Positions 47,801 through 62,000 are shown, counted from the stretch's first letter. The stretch is DNA of 64,000 nucleotides from Ciona intestinalis (GCF_000224145.3 NC_020172.2:1822626-1886625), one strand, 5' to 3'. Notes: generated by a model not told the origin, from the sequence alone. Made by a program: numbers and translations.

Positions 47801-50800
47801 CTAATTTACAATTAATTTTTGATTAGGTATGATGGAAGATGTTGGATTGATGGTTTGTTTTATTCACTTTGTGCATGGAACATCTCAGTTTATATTGATG
47901 TTGGTATCAGATCAGATACAACTCTTCCTAACTCTTCACCAAGATCAGTGACCACTCCAATCATCAGGTGAATATTACTGATAGTATTTCATCTTGATAT
48001 GAACCAATTCTTACCACTAAATCCCAGTTTACAGACAATTTTTTAAATACTTAATCCCAGTTTACTGGACAAGAACTATGGTTTACTATTCATGGTGGTC
48101 TATGTTACATACAATATGGTATACTGCACTGATGTTCTACATTTTACTAGCTAAGAAAAATTCAATAAAACGGCTTTGCCAAAACTTAAGAATATTTTAA
48201 ACTTAAAAGGGTCCCTAATTATTTTTACTGTTTTGTATCGTATTTTTTTCACTTTTATTTCTTTATAGCTCAAGCTTTTTTAATATATAGCATTCTTAAA
48301 CAAGTCAAAATAATTTGATCAAAAATATTTGCATTTAGTTATTGTTTTCAATATTTGACAGAATGCAAGTTGGTTGCCCTGAAACGGTGCAAATTTCAAC
48401 AGCAGATCCTGATTCAGATGACAAGGTGACGTGCAGGTTTGGTGAAACTGTACAAGAATGTGGTGAAGTCTGCCAGAAGTATCCTTACTTCTCAATACAT
48501 GAGGTTTGAATCTTGTTTTTAAAGCTGTACATTAATGCTTATGTAATTCTTTGACCTGATTTTATTTAAAGCCCATTATGTATATTTAGGAAACTTGTCA
48601 ACTAACATATAATGGAGGGGGTCGTGATACTTTGGTGACAGTGGCGCTTGTCATTGAGGATCATCCATCTACCACCATCACAGTGGATAGGGGAAATGGA
48701 AATGTTGTTACAAAAACACCATCTGATACTCTGAGTTATGTTTCCCTACAATACATTGTGGCATGTGAGTGATTCAACCTAATATCTGCTTTCATAGTTA
48801 TAACGTGCTTCATATGCTATTTGTTTAAATGTATTGAAAAACGAACACAATTTTAGTGATTTAAAAAAAAATAGACTTAATGATTGATTGTAACTATTTA
48901 TCCTCCCATGGCAGGGCAGTGTGGGTGTTCTGTTTCACACACCTCCCCCTACTTATGAGTTGGAACAAATATGTAACTTTGTAATTATTTTTTTAGGATT
49001 TTTTTTGTTTAATGTGTGGCAGACAGTTTGACAACCCATAAGTAACTACTGGGCTGGAGCAATAAATTATTTTAATATATTAAAACAGTAACAATGTAAT
49101 CCTTTGTTTCAGTGGAATCATCCAACTATCCTTGTAATGCTAAACCAACATTCATCGATAACACACCACCTGATGGACAAGTCACAACCACCATCACTGG
49201 AGATTCATTCAACATTAGTTTATCGGCCAAACCCTCGTATGATACCGGAAAGTAGGAAGAAAATTTTATATTTAAAAAATAATCACTTATTCGGAATTAT
49301 GTATCACTGTTTGGTATATATTGATGCAAAAATACTTTATATATATAAATTAATCCTAAGAATTTTGTTTTTGGGTTCTTTATTGGAGACTTAATTTGTT
49401 GATGACTAGTTGAATGTCAAACTATATAGTTGTTTATTTGCAATGTATTCTAATTTAAATTAAAAATTATAAATAATTATCCATTTGTACCAGTATAACA
49501 GAAGTGATCATTGTTTCAATGGCTGGAGTCTCAAAATCCAATTTGACTGAAACACAGGACAACGTTTACAAAGTGGATCTCAGCTGGAAACCAACCACTG
49601 ACCAGATTGGAACAAACATTCTTTGCTTTTCAGCTGTGGACGACATTCCGTAATTGAATTTTTACATCACTATGCATTATCATGGGTGTTGCTTGTCGCT
49701 TAACTTTAGTAAACCAATTAATGATAACTTGGTTGGGGCATTTTGTATTTAGAATCCCAGTTTAAAAACTCTAATGGACCAAAAAATAGGTGTGTTTTCA
49801 ATTTAAGGAAGTCTTGGTTAAACTTCCTATACGCTTTTGACTAATGTTCAAATGTCAAAAAAATATAAATCGTATCTGTTTTTACAGGCGTACTTCTGCG
49901 TTAAGATGTATCACCATTATAGTAGGAGGTAAGGTTTTAAACAGAATTTATGGTCAAAACTTTTTTTTCCCTTTTTTCATTTACATTTTGATGTTGCACT
50001 ATGGTTGCAATGTGTTTACTGAAACTATAGAAAAAGTTCTTCTCTTTTTACAACAAGGAAGTTTTCCAAAAACGATAAGAAATATTTTCTTATGAGAGGA
50101 ATCATTACCAGAGCTTATCCTAAAACCTAAATGAGTTTGGGTGTCCTTTTATTTTAAATAGTAAACATATTATTCTTGGCCAGCTTACTTAGCGTAACAC
50201 GGTAATCTTCTTCATCTCTGACTCATGTACAGAAAGTCTAGGAACTTGTTTATCGTTGTCTGTTTCCTTGCAGGTGCCACCTCTCCATGTAATGTGAACA
50301 ACGGGGGTTGTAGCGACACGTGTCAAGTATCTGGTCACTCCTACCATTGCATATGCCCCAAAGATTGTTGGACTCTTGCATCTAATGGCAGAACTTGCAA
50401 ACGTAAGTTTTCACCACACAACAAGACACTTGTGTTACAACTCACTAAATTGGATTGAAGGAATAAATAACTAATGGTATATTTTCAAACAGTACCCATT
50501 TTCTTTTGTATTATTTTACTTTATTTAACTTTCAATGTAAACCCAGCTTAAGTTTAAGTTCACTGAAATTATTTAATGTTTCTGTTTAAAACTTACAGCT
50601 GACTTACAAATTGAGTGTAACAGCAATGTGATGGACATCACAGTATCTGCGTGCTCAGTAGATAACAATGCATTATCTCTTGGTACATCAGCTCCCGGCA
50701 CTCAACCCATTCCTGAGGAATGCCGAGTGAAAAGTGAAGAAGATTCTCATAAGTTTTCATTTGGCCTCAGTGACTGCAGCATGAGAGTAGAGGTACCAAA

Positions 50801-53800
50801 CCTTTGTTTTTTTAAATATAAATCACAGTTCTTTGTCTTATTGTAATAAAATGTCAAATGTTACAAAATATTATTTTCTATTGTCTTTTATTCGGAAATG
50901 AAATATGTGTTTTATTTAAGGTAACTGTTTGTGAAAACAAAAGCTTAACTGGACTTATAACTGTTTAAACTTTTAACTGGGATTCCATATTATTTTTTAA
51001 AAACATAACAAGATTATATATTTTGCCATTATAATGTATTTTGTTATACTTTTTGTCGTTTATAAAGGAGGATTTTTGGACAATCGTTTATTCCAACACG
51101 GTGCGTTTATTTGCTGATGATTCAAAAGATGATGAAACGCAGAATTCCAATTCTCCCATTACCAGAGGTGCATGGTAAGTTGATGATTATATATTACAAA
51201 CTTCTGTGCTTTGGTAGGAGTATAGAGTTTCTGCAGCTGCTGTTAAACGGTTCTATAAAAATCAAAACTGTTCTTAATCCCACCAATTGATAACTAATAT
51301 TTGTATTTTTGTATATTAATATGTACTTTACCAATTTACCACGACCGGCGTGTAATTAGTGGACCACCAAACCACATAACGAAGCTGTATCAGCATAAAA
51401 TCCCATGATAGAAAGAGTGGGTACTATGGCTTAGTGTTGTACATTTTTCTATACTGCCGTTTAAAAGATATAGGCAAAACTGTGGTTATGACAGCATGAT
51501 AAAAATAGATTTGGTTAGAAAAGCAAGGCTTTGGGACTAAAAACAATAAAAATACCACAATACAATTGCTCTGTATCTACTGTGGTAAAATTACACAAAG
51601 TAATGTTATACAAATGAAACTCTGATATTATAAATCACTGCTTTAGGTTTTACGTTCCTGTGTCATGCACCTTCCAAAAACATGGCAACCTCACCACCTC
51701 GTTTCAACCAGTTGAACGTGAAGTAGATTTGTTGTCAGTGCCAGGAATGGGTTCATTTTCATTCTTCCTTGATTTCTATAACAGTTCCGATTTTTCGGTA
51801 TGTGAGTTTTTCTGATTATCACAAAATTCGTCTTTTTTTTGTTAAATTACAACCATGATGCTATTTTAAAACAGCTTTACTTTTAACCCACGGGTTATTA
51901 AAACTTTAATGGCATTTTAAAATGAAGAGAGTATGGCCCATGTATTTTTTCATTTAGTACAATTTGAAAAGGACAAATAGTGAACCTTTAACTTATTGAA
52001 TTAATAGCAGTAATCAAGTGAATCAACTTAAACTTCGTAAATCATTTTACTTTTGTTCAGTTTTCAAAGCCTTTTTTGTAAATTAGTCAAGTTTTAAACT
52101 GAGACGTGTAGTATTACTAAATATACATTGGAAAAGTTTCGCTGGTTTATGAGGGCTTTCGCAAACAGATGCTTGAATGGTTCAGGGTTTGGCAGACCGC
52201 ACGCAATGTTTGTGGTTGCCATCCAACACTGCATGTATGACATAGAAACAGATTCGTTTGACTTTGACTCAATTGAGAAACACTCATCTGTTTGGTATCT
52301 TAACATAAATTGTTGCCTATTACTTTGTTACGCCACGCACGATTTTACGTAAAGCCTTTAAACGCTGAAGGGTGTACCACGCTAAATGGCGGATTCTTTC
52401 GGGACAACGCTTCATAATCGAATCAGTGATCCAGAACCTAAACAAAATGGGCGAAAAATGAAAGCATTTTTCCAATTTTGCCATCTCAAGTAAACAGCAC
52501 TCGCTCACGTTTCTGATGACCAGGGTGTGCATGATTATGTAGTTACACATTGCGGTAAAAATTACTCACGTCTCTAATCAATATTCAATAAACCACAAAC
52601 TTGAAAGTGAAAGTACATTGTTAAACACATTTATTATGTTTCCTATTGTTGTTGTGTTTTTATGGATTACCTTTATCTGAATTTTATTGCTTAACTAATT
52701 AAAACCTCATCTTGTAATTTTTCCCGCATTTACCATGTTTATATAAACACATTTTAGAAAATAATAGGGCAACTGGAAATATCAAAATTCTGTGTGTAAA
52801 AAAGAAATGTTAAAATTGGACTTTTTTCTAAATTCTAAATCTCAACTACTTCATCTATATTTATCACTTCATTACCCTCCACAGGTAGCGATAGGTCCGT
52901 ATGACTACCCCCTTCAGTTCACAGTAAACAGTGACATTTACTTTGGGCTTCGAGCTGTTGGAGGGGGAACTGACATGCAACTCTTCACGGTTAACTGCAT
53001 CGCTTACCCAACAGCGGACATCAATGATAATACAAACTCTTACACAATGATTGGGAACGGGTGTGTACCATTGTTGAACCATAACTCATGTGAACTAAAT
53101 TTAGAGCTTATACCTGATTATCCGCTTTGCTTGGGTTGTTGAATGCCATGAATATGACAAAGACTTATGTTCATTCACACATTAAAAAACACAAAATTAT
53201 ATATGTACTCAAATCTTAAACAGTAAATTAGAGCATTTAGTCTTGAGTTAATATAATGGGTTTCAAACATTATTTTTACAAAAAAAAACAATTTTTACCA
53301 ACAAAAATATTTTTATCTAATGTTGCAGATGCATATTGGACAGCACTATGGTTAAGCATCCAGCAGCTTCAAGCATGGAAAACCATTTCAGCATCAAAGC
53401 ATTTCAGTTTCGTACAATCGCAAACAACACTGGACCCATTGTTGTTCATATCCAGGTAAAGCCCTTTTGGGCAACGACAGTGGTTATAACACAGTGTTCT
53501 GTTTCATAAACCTCGTGCCTGCTTAGGAAACCTGTATAAACATGTGTAGTATGATCCATGTGCATTTTATTATTATCATGTATCATGTTTTCAGTGCTCA
53601 GTGATAGTGTGCGTCTCAAACAACTCAATCACAAGATGTTCACAAGGTTGTGTTTCTGATGATCAAGCTACCAGAAGGAGAAGAGAAATAATTCGAAGCA
53701 GTTTTGCTGTTAACCATCGGTAAGAATGTAGGGAAATTAATGTTTGGTAAGCGAGATAAGATACTAGTAAACTGAAGAAACAGAGAGCAACAATAACATG

Positions 53801-54489
53801 TGGAAAGAGCAAACCTAACCCATCTGCATTATTTATGCATCTTTAATGCTTAATAACTTTTCAGATACAAGCGACAACTTATTGAGGATGATGATGACTC
53901 TATTCCGAACAACAATGATCCAAACGTCACTCAGTCTCCAGTGCAACAAGTTAACAGCAGTGGAGACATTCAAATAATTATAGAAGTTAATTCCAATCCA
54001 TCCCCTTGTAAGTTTTCTGTTAGCTTGTGTATTTCAGTAAAAACATGAGATTTTATTGTATTGTTAAAATGTTAAAATAAACACTTTTGCACAATATTTG
54101 TTAAAAATATATTAAACTGTTCTCATACAGCTAAAAATCCACCAATTGATGGAGGCAACCCACCAGATGATTCTTCAACCTCTTTCGTGGTTATTGTTTC
54201 CACTGCTGTTGGAGGTTGCACCTTACTTCTTCTGCTAGCAATCATTGCTTGCATTGTTTACCACAACAAAGTTGTCCGCCACCGCAACGACGTTGTGCCA
54301 CTTGACCATTCCCATCATGGCCCAGCATATGTGCGTGACATCTACCTACCCAACCTTGATCTTGGACCAAGGGAAGCGAACAATGATTTAAATGAAGGTG
54401 CACAAGACGGTTATATCTGGGCCCGGCGTGTAATTAGTGGACCACCAAGCCACATAATGCAGCTGTCTCAGCATAAAAACCCATGGTAG
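41810..54489 (+). CDS. EGF- and ZP-domain transmembrane protein
   Basis: Seventeen exons total 2703 nt (900 aa): 41810-41980, 47418-47644, 47827-47967, 48362-48503, 48590-48764, 49113-49251, 49494-49649, 49888-49928, 50274-50402, 50599-50792, 51068-51174, 51647-51797, 52885-53060, 53329-53455, 53595-53719, 53865-54007, 54131-54489. It starts with a signal anchor/peptide and an ATHFRGGTAWWQP segment seen in several uncharacterised metazoan ectodomains (from memory). About 350 aa of Cys-bearing ectodomain follow, then one EGF (aa ~400-440, CNVNNGGCSDTC), a two-part ZP domain (IECNSNVMDITV onward; ZP-C with GCILDSTM), a furin-type RRRR site near aa 716, a TM helix (~800-826) and a cytoplasmic tail. 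It may polymerise at a cell surface or egg coat after furin cleavage; the exact role is unknown. The last ~22 residues come from a repeat. Confidence 0.86.
42417..42773 (+). CDS. 118-codon hypothetical ORF in intron
   Basis: Single-exon open frame starting MNIKCLVSASLLIIIIYVLV, which looks like a signal peptide or membrane anchor, followed by a mixed polar and basic region. The upstream codon context and absence of homology do not prove it is coded. It includes the perfect hairpin at 42517-42556, which would fold in the RNA. Same strand as the host gene, so it could also be retained intron. No function proposed. Confidence 0.2.
   Translation: MNIKCLVSASLLIIIIYVLVEKLGTPRCVNGTNIYVNRKSWFPIYINNIIVNTSYSLSETRVVKWKIGNDKSLPCFLEYNQLRRLALRRLLVDSLLSYDCAFLYCVKSCVLLLRKERI
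42517..42556. repeat. perfect 17-bp inverted repeat with 6-nt loop
   Basis: TTTATGTAAATAGGAAA (42517-42533), loop TCTTGG, and its exact reverse complement (42540-42556). No mismatch. Confidence 0.9.
42826..42930. mobile_element. truncated MITE
   Basis: About half of a family member: the CACGACTATCATAGACTATT core and a CTTCTCCCCCGCCACCCTAT right end, followed directly by a TA microsatellite. Confidence 0.6.
44424..45993. repeat. 786-bp direct repeat flanking a 50-N gap, with MITEs
   Basis: 44424-45160 and 45210-45946 are almost identical at a constant offset of 786 bp, with the 50-N gap (45160-45209) between them. Each unit carries a GTAAAATGGGATAC-type element end and, at its right side, a MITE of the GGGAAGATGGGACACC family (45014-45159 truncated by the gap; 45799-45993 complete). 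Placement exactly around a gap makes unmerged contig ends a real possibility. Confidence 0.75.
51345..51490 (+). repeat. dispersed repeat, copy in ZP intron 11
   Basis: 146 bp beginning CCGGCGTGTAATTAGTGGAC and ending near GCAAAACTGTGGTTATG. It matches 54423-54568 along its full length with scattered substitutions and small indels. Confidence 0.8.
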
Positions 54490-54568
54490 AAAGTGTGTTT
54501 ACCACAGCTTAGTGTTGTACATATTTCTATACTGTCTTTTAACAGGTATATGCAAAACTGTGGTCATT
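54423..54568 (+). repeat. dispersed repeat, copy forming the ZP gene 3' coding end
   Basis: The same 146-bp repeat as at 51345. Its first 67 bp are read as the last ~22 codons and stop of the ZP protein (RRVISGPPSHIMQLSQ...). The rest is 3' UTR. Confidence 0.8.
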
Positions 54569-56009
54569 AATGACCACTTGCAAAATCATTTTATAGATTT
54601 TTATGTCATTAGACCCAGTAAGAATTCCACACATTGATACAGAAATTTAATTTCATGCGTAATAGTTTAGAAACAGAATTAAATAGTTTCATGTCTCTTT
54701 CATAGTTTCAATCACCCTTGTTGCCATTTATGTATTTTTTATTTTTTTATTATAATATAAAGTGTACAGAGACAATGGTTTTATTTACCTTCTTTATGTA
54801 GTTTTGTATCCATGTATTGTCTGCTGTATATACAGTCTACCTGTACTTCATTTTAAATCAGTTACCAATGTGTTAAATGCATTGTGGACGAGGATTAAAA
54901 ATTTAGTAGGATCTGTATCACACTTTAATTTGTGAAATTTAATGTCAAGTTTTTGGCCTGTACTACTTTAAAGTAGCATGGAGGTTTTGTTTTGCTGGTA
55001 GATTGTTTATGTGTTAACTGTAGTTTTTTTTCTGATATTGAAAATACATTGTACACAATATATAACTGAACACTATATAACTGAAGTTGTTCTTGGTCGC
55101 TATACTTAAAAGTTGAGCCATAGATATTTAAGTATCTGTGGTAGAACATGTTAAAATATGAACTGTTAAAATATAGATAATACATATATTATCTATATAC
55201 ATAGTATATATATTACTTATGATTGAATATCATATGTTTCGGACATGGACACAAAAATTTGGGAAGTAAACTAAAATACTTAATATTTACTTCTTCATAT
55301 TTTTGGTAAAAGTAGCATGTTACTCTTTAAATTCGGCAAAAGTTAGTTGGTTACATTCATACATTTAGTTATAAATAATTTATTGTGTAGATTTTTCACG
55401 CCAACCAAAAATAAAATTAAGAAGGGAGTTTGTCGAATTAACTTTTTGTTTCGGGATGATACGGTTTCTATTCCCGCGAGTAAATGTTTTCCACAGCATA
55501 CTCCGAAGTGACGGTCAACGAAGAAAAACAGAAGTGAACAATGTTGCACGGACAGCGGAAGTTTAGAGTGGTGAAGGGTAAACATGTTGCAATAAGCATA
55601 GGTTAAAGATACTTTAAAGTACAATATTAGTGTTATAACATTCGTGCTGTTTAAATTGCAGCCATAATTGATAGTTGGCCTATACTAAAATCAACAAGTG
55701 CGCAGCACGCTTTTTGAATCGGACCATGGAGAAAATAGGTGGCAGTTAAACATTTTTGATATTGTAAAAAACAACAACAAAATGTATGCATAATACAAGT
55801 TAATCATATGTTGCAGTTAAACTACGAACTTGTAGGCTGCTTCTTACGGCAAATTATCTTGCCGATAGCAGAAAATCGTGAAATTATTGATTTAGTACTT
55901 TTAATTGAACATGAATGCCAGATAATAAAGTTATTGTTGTTATATACGAACGTTCGTTGTTGTGAACGATAAGAAGATTTCTTAAGCCTTGTATTACCCA
56001 AAGTTTACA
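54490..56009. other. ZP gene 3' UTR and intergenic to USP9X-like gene
   Basis: No confident gene in 1.5 kb. The left part should be ZP 3' UTR (an AATATAAAG and several AT-rich candidate poly(A) contexts near 54760). A TATATA-rich imperfect palindrome lies at about 55168-55215. The right part (55650-56009) should hold the promoter and 5' UTR of the deubiquitinase gene. No regulatory motif is firmly recognised. Confidence 0.45.
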
Positions 56010-59000
56010 ATGGTAAGTGATTTATTTTTTACCAATACAAATTCTCACACCTCATGTAAGTGCACTAATAAAAATTTCATGTTTGGTTTCTCAAACTTAT
56101 TTATATGTTTACTATACTCCCAACAATTATTACATATTTTTAGTTTAATACTCCAACTCCTTTACATCAATAAGTTTAAAATGTTTATTTCACAATAAAT
56201 GTAAAAGGTAATTATCTGTGAAAGTAAACAAAAGCTGGTTTTCCAAGTGTGGCAGGTTCACAGGCGATTTTGTTAACAAAGTTTTGGTTATGCATTCAGC
56301 CATAGCTTGTCCAACGCTGTCGAATTAATTAAACAAGAGAATGGCAGTTCCTGATGGGATCTCATGTAGGCAGGACAGTTATTTCTCGTGTGCGCACTTG
56401 GTATTATCAAAATCGGCGTGCAAAGCATGTACATTTCCAAGCCACATTACAAAATCCTACTTAATGTAATACATATTTTTTTTGTTCATTGTTCAATTAA
56501 TTGGCGTGCATAACCAAAACTTTGTAAAAAATATCGTTCCTTCACTTGCCATACTCTGCAGACTAGGGATTTCGTATTGTGATTTGGAATTGTATTGATT
56601 TGCACGCCGATTTTGAGCGCGAACGCGAAAAACACACTTCTTGCATGCGTGAGATTTTGTTAGTAACTGCTAATTCTACAGACTGGCATGTTTTGTTTTT
56701 GTGGTGACAATAATTTGATAACTTTGGATAAGGTTTCTTTCAACATATTTAACCATGTACAAGTTTGTATAATATGCAGTAGTATTAATTATTATAAAAT
56801 ATATATTAATACATTTACCATTATAAACTTATACAATAGGATACAAGTGAAGATAAGAATTCTCAGATATTTAGACGTCAGACAAATAATTCCCCTGTCA
56901 TGGACCAAGCACCACCACCCTATGAGGAAGTAGTGGCAATAACCAGTACACCAGGTGTGTTTTACTTTACCAGTTTCACTCCACCTTTAATTTGGCATAA
57001 CAGCGTTATGTGATTTATACACAGAAATAAAAAAATACATATATTTGGAAATAGTTATTTTTCCCTATAACTTTAAATAAAGTCAAAATACAAAGAAAAA
57101 CTACATAAAACGCCCTCGATCCCATTGACTACAATAGTAAACGGGATCGCCTTGCGGTCACAAGACCGTTGAAAGAGAGTGCATAAGCTATTTCCTTTAC
57201 CGACATTGGAGACTTTATCAATCTTTCTTTTTACAGCCAAGTCTGCAGACAGTAATGTTCCAATGGCTAAAGTCTCCCCACAAAATGAAGTTTCCAAAAA
57301 TGAGGTATTGTAGATGTAATGTTTATGTAGTTCAGGTAAATATGAAATTGTTGCATTTTGTAGAATATGGGAGGTGGAGATGCTAGTCCTGAAAGCACAA
57401 TAAATGAAGCTGGGGTGACAGACCTTGGTCAGAAAGAGGCAGAACCTGAATTTCCGATGGTTGAGTTGGATCAACTCGAAGAAATGATCAATAGAACGCA
57501 GTGGGTGGTTCCAGTGTTGCCCAACGGACAACTTGAAGTTTTACTGCAATGCGCAATAAAACAAAGCACACAAGGTTGGTGAACACTGGTAGTTGGTTTA
57601 AAACTCTTTGTGTAATTTTAAAACCCACAAAATATTACTTATTTAAATTTTTATAATATGTTTATGATTTGCCTTTTTTTTACATCCATTTAAATAATAT
57701 ACCTAAAATGCACTGTAACAGTATAGGCTGTTTAAGTTAAAGCATTTGTTTATGAGTTTTTGTTTTTTGCACAGGAGCAATCACTGTTCCATGCAAAAGA
57801 TTCCTCAACAGCAGTTTAGTTGTTTCCTTTACCAAGATCCTCACAGATGATGCAGTGAGCAACTGGAAGTTAAATATTCATGTAAGATTGGCATGTTGTT
57901 TAGTCTTACTCTCTGTGTGGTTATTATATATTAACAAATATTGTACAAACATTTTGCCATTCAAAAACTTAATAAAACTCTTTTTATACCTTAGATTAAC
58001 CACTTAACCTAACTTTCCTTTACTACCATTCAATTTCCAGGAGTGCATTTACAAGAACATCTTGCTGCTCATTGAACTTTGCATTTCAAAATTATCGGAT
58101 GATTTTCCTCCTTTGCTTGAACTGCTTGGTATGGCCATCAACCCACACTGCAAGTATCATATATACAACGCACAGAGGGCTTCAAAGAGTGTTCCCTTTG
58201 ATGCCCAACTTAAGGATGATGAACTATATGCACGACCTGCAGACACAAGACAACCAAGGGTAAGTTTTATCTGCTTTAAACTGGTATTATGCTACTTTAA
58301 TATCAGTAAACTCTTTCTTGGTGAATGTGCTTGGTTAGGGTGTAATCCACCAACTCTGGCTCACATCCCAGGTCCTTGGCATGCCTCGCAGTAGGACCTT
58401 ACTCCTTGTATAAAAGGAAGATTTAAACAACTTATATACGTAACAAATTCACATTTATTATGTTTGATTGTGATTGGCAGGGTTGGTTGGTGGATTTAGT
58501 GAATTACTTTGGAAAGTTGGATGGTTTCGAAATGTTACAAAAACGATTTCAATCTGGAACAGCACTCAATGTCCCGGTTATAGTTGCATTGATAAGGTAA
58601 ATACATCCTGCATTGCTTGTTTTTGGATTCTTCAAGCAGGCATCGGCACATTATTCATTGCCATATAACACTTTTTAATACTTATGTCAAGGCTTTAAAT
58701 GATAATCTTATGTTTCAAGATAAATTAAATTGCAAAAGGTTAATATAAGGAAATTATTCCTACCTGCTAAAGTGCCTAATATGGTAAAGTTTAGTGTAGT
58801 TATAGCAATCAAGGGGCAATTGAAGGATTGTTTTGCTCTCGTTATCACAAACACACACTCTCCGAGAAATAGCAGAGACACAAACGCTCTTCCTTATTGC
58901 TGTTTCTTAGAATTGGTAATTTTTTTTTTAAACGATTTCTACGTTACACGTCTTATTGCAACATACCTATTAATTGTATGCAGTGGCGCAGCCAGGGGGT

Positions 59001-62000
59001 TTCGGGGGTTGTGACCCCCCCCCTTTTTTAACCCAAAAATATTTATTAACGCCCCCCCCTCCTTATTTTTTTCTGGCTGCGCCACTGATTGTATGTATTA
59101 ATACAACAGCCCCCTTTCATATACGCTGGTTATGCCACTGATAGCATGTATGATGCTTATAAACCTATAGTATGGTAATTCTGCTATACAATACTGTAAA
59201 CTGTATAATGATATTCGGTACCCTAAAACTTTCATCTCCTCCATGCAGACCATTCGGTGAAGTATCCGAACTTCTGACTGCTCACATATGCCAAACGTAC
59301 TTCCTATCTGTTATTGAAGTCGTGATTAACCGTCTTGACTCTCTTACTGATGATGAGATCAAGAAGGAAGCAAATAAGCAGGAGCAACAAAGAGGAGATT
59401 CCTTCTCCATCATCCTCAAATCACTCAAGCGAATCCTACTCAGGATCTCACTGAATGAGGTGGAAGAGAAAGTAAGAGCAATTGAGCTCTTTCGCCTCAA
59501 GATGATTCTCAGGTAATTATGTGTGAAGCTGGTGAATGTATTTTCTTTTAACCAACAGTAGGAATTTTTTAATAAGCCAAAGTTATGGGATGTTTGCTGT
59601 CCAAAACGTAAGATTTCCCACGTTTGAATACTTATTCTTGCTCAAATTTCTTAAAAAATGACTCATATGTTTGCTTTTATTTTGTCTGAAACTACAATCT
59701 TTTTACTTTTTTTTCATTGCCAGGCTGTTAAAGATCTCATCATTCAATGGGAAAATGAACGCATTAAATGAAGTAAATAAGGTTATACACAGCGTGTCGT
59801 ATTATCCACACAGCAGACATTCACTGGATGAAGAAGTTTGGATAACGGCAGAAAAAATGGCGGTAAGTTCCGTTATGCTGGTTAGGGTGATGCCCAATTA
59901 TACGTAAAGATAAATTGCAAGCGTATGTACAGGGAAGTTGACTAAATTGTATATATATATATATTTTTTTTTTTATTGTAAAAACTAAACTTTAAGATGG
60001 CAGTCAAAAGTGTGCTATAGTTAAATCAAAATATTCAGGTATAGCTACGACTGTAGAGTTTATATTCAACTATAGTATTGTGACATCAACTGTATATTTC
60101 TGAGGATAAATTTTGCATATGTTGTACATAAAGTGTTTGTCCGTACGGTGTATCCCTTTTATAAAAATGACAACATCATTATCGTATATATTGACAGGAA
60201 TGGTTGAAAGAAAACAAAGTCTTATCAATCGTGTTGTGTGATAATCTACATCAACCACAATATGTGGAAAAACTTGAAAAAATTCTTCGTTTTATAATTA
60301 AAGAGAAATCCCTCACATTAGATGATCTGGGAAGCATCTGGAATGCTCAGGTAAGAAATAAGTTATTTACCAAATTAAAATTTTAACCTTGAAATATACC
60401 ATGCATCCTATAGAAAAACATAATATCTTTCTTATATGTGAATACATACTTGATTTTACTGATATTTTTGTAGTAATTTGTTGCCCAGAAGATGTTAAGA
60501 TGTTTTAATAATGGTCTTTAATTATTGTCTAAAAATACCCAATTACTTAATGTTCTTATGATAAGGTGCAAATGTCACTTTTGTTAAATAACATGTTTAG
60601 TGTATACAGCGCAACATATTGCTTAGAACTAGTTTAAATTAATTCACTGAATATTTACTAATAAGTAAAATGCATACTTAACTTAACTGATAAGACTATA
60701 TATCAATTGTGTTGGGTTTGGTAGACAATAAGACTATGAATGTATTCGAAAATTAAGCACATTATAATTTTAATTTACTCAACAGGCAGGAAAACATGAA
60801 GCCATTGTGAAAAATGTTCACGAACTTTTAGCAAAACTTGCATGGGATTTCTCTGCAGAGCAGTTGGATCATCTGTTTGAACTTTTCAAAGTAAATATCA
60901 TTTTGTATATAAAATGGTGGCTGTTTTTTAAAAGAAATGGGGAAGAATTTTAGCTCAGATTGAAAGCGTTGCATTAATGAAACTGTTCTTGTTAGTGCAA
61001 GGGTAAAGATTATGAAAATACGAATATTTTTAGGGTTTATTCTACAATTTCCATTTAACATGAATGTTTTTCAATCTAATCCAATTTAAAACATTGATTG
61101 GGATCTCCATTTAATCTTTTTATAAGTCATTATATTCACATGCCAGCATTTGTCAGTATGACCATTGTGCAGTGTTTTTGCACCAAAAAATCAAATTTAT
61201 GTAAAACAGTTTTAAAAAAATTAGTTTTTAAATAATATTCACCGCAAATTAATTTATTTACTAATAAACTCAACTCATAAATATAACCATTGTGATAAAA
61301 ATCTGTGAATAATGACAAAAAAAACTTTCCAACTTTCCAGGAAAGTTGGGCAGGAGCGAGTAAAAAGCAGCGAGAGAAGTTGTTGGAGTTGATCCGGAGG
61401 TTGGCTGAAGATGATAAGGATGGAGTGATGGCTCATAAAGTCCTCAACCTCCTATGGAACCTCGCACACTCTGATGATGTTCCAACAGAAATCATGGACC
61501 AAGCACTAAGTGCTCATAAAAAGGTTACAAAAATACTGATGAATATTTTATTGTTAACTAGAGCTTATATTATTGGCAAATAAACCTCAACCTGATATGT
61601 CATAAGGATTAATGAGACTATATTGCTGCAAGTCTGAAATATTTAGCTATATGGTTTATGATGGTATCTAGATATATAATTTGAAAAAACATTTGAATGT
61701 ATAACAACATTTAGTGTGACTGTGAAGTTAGATACATAATTTAAAACAATATATTATGTTTAAATTTTTGCTTTGGAAATTAAAGTTTTTATTCTAAGGT
61801 AATTAAATTGTTTTATGTAGAAACCATTATATTTTACTCAAAAACAATATTATAAAAACACTTATTGGGCAACTTTGACTTCCCATGCTACTTTCCATGT
61901 GAGCTATAGCTATCGCCCATATTCAATAGAACAATAGAGTGTAGACTTTGCTTCCACCCAAGAAATATTGCATTATGTATTTGTCCGGCGCGGTGGCAAA

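Noticed and set aside
52094..52352. ORFs on both strands in ZP intron 12
   Set aside because: No recognisable family, no good splice sites in phase; likely an unclassified repeat.
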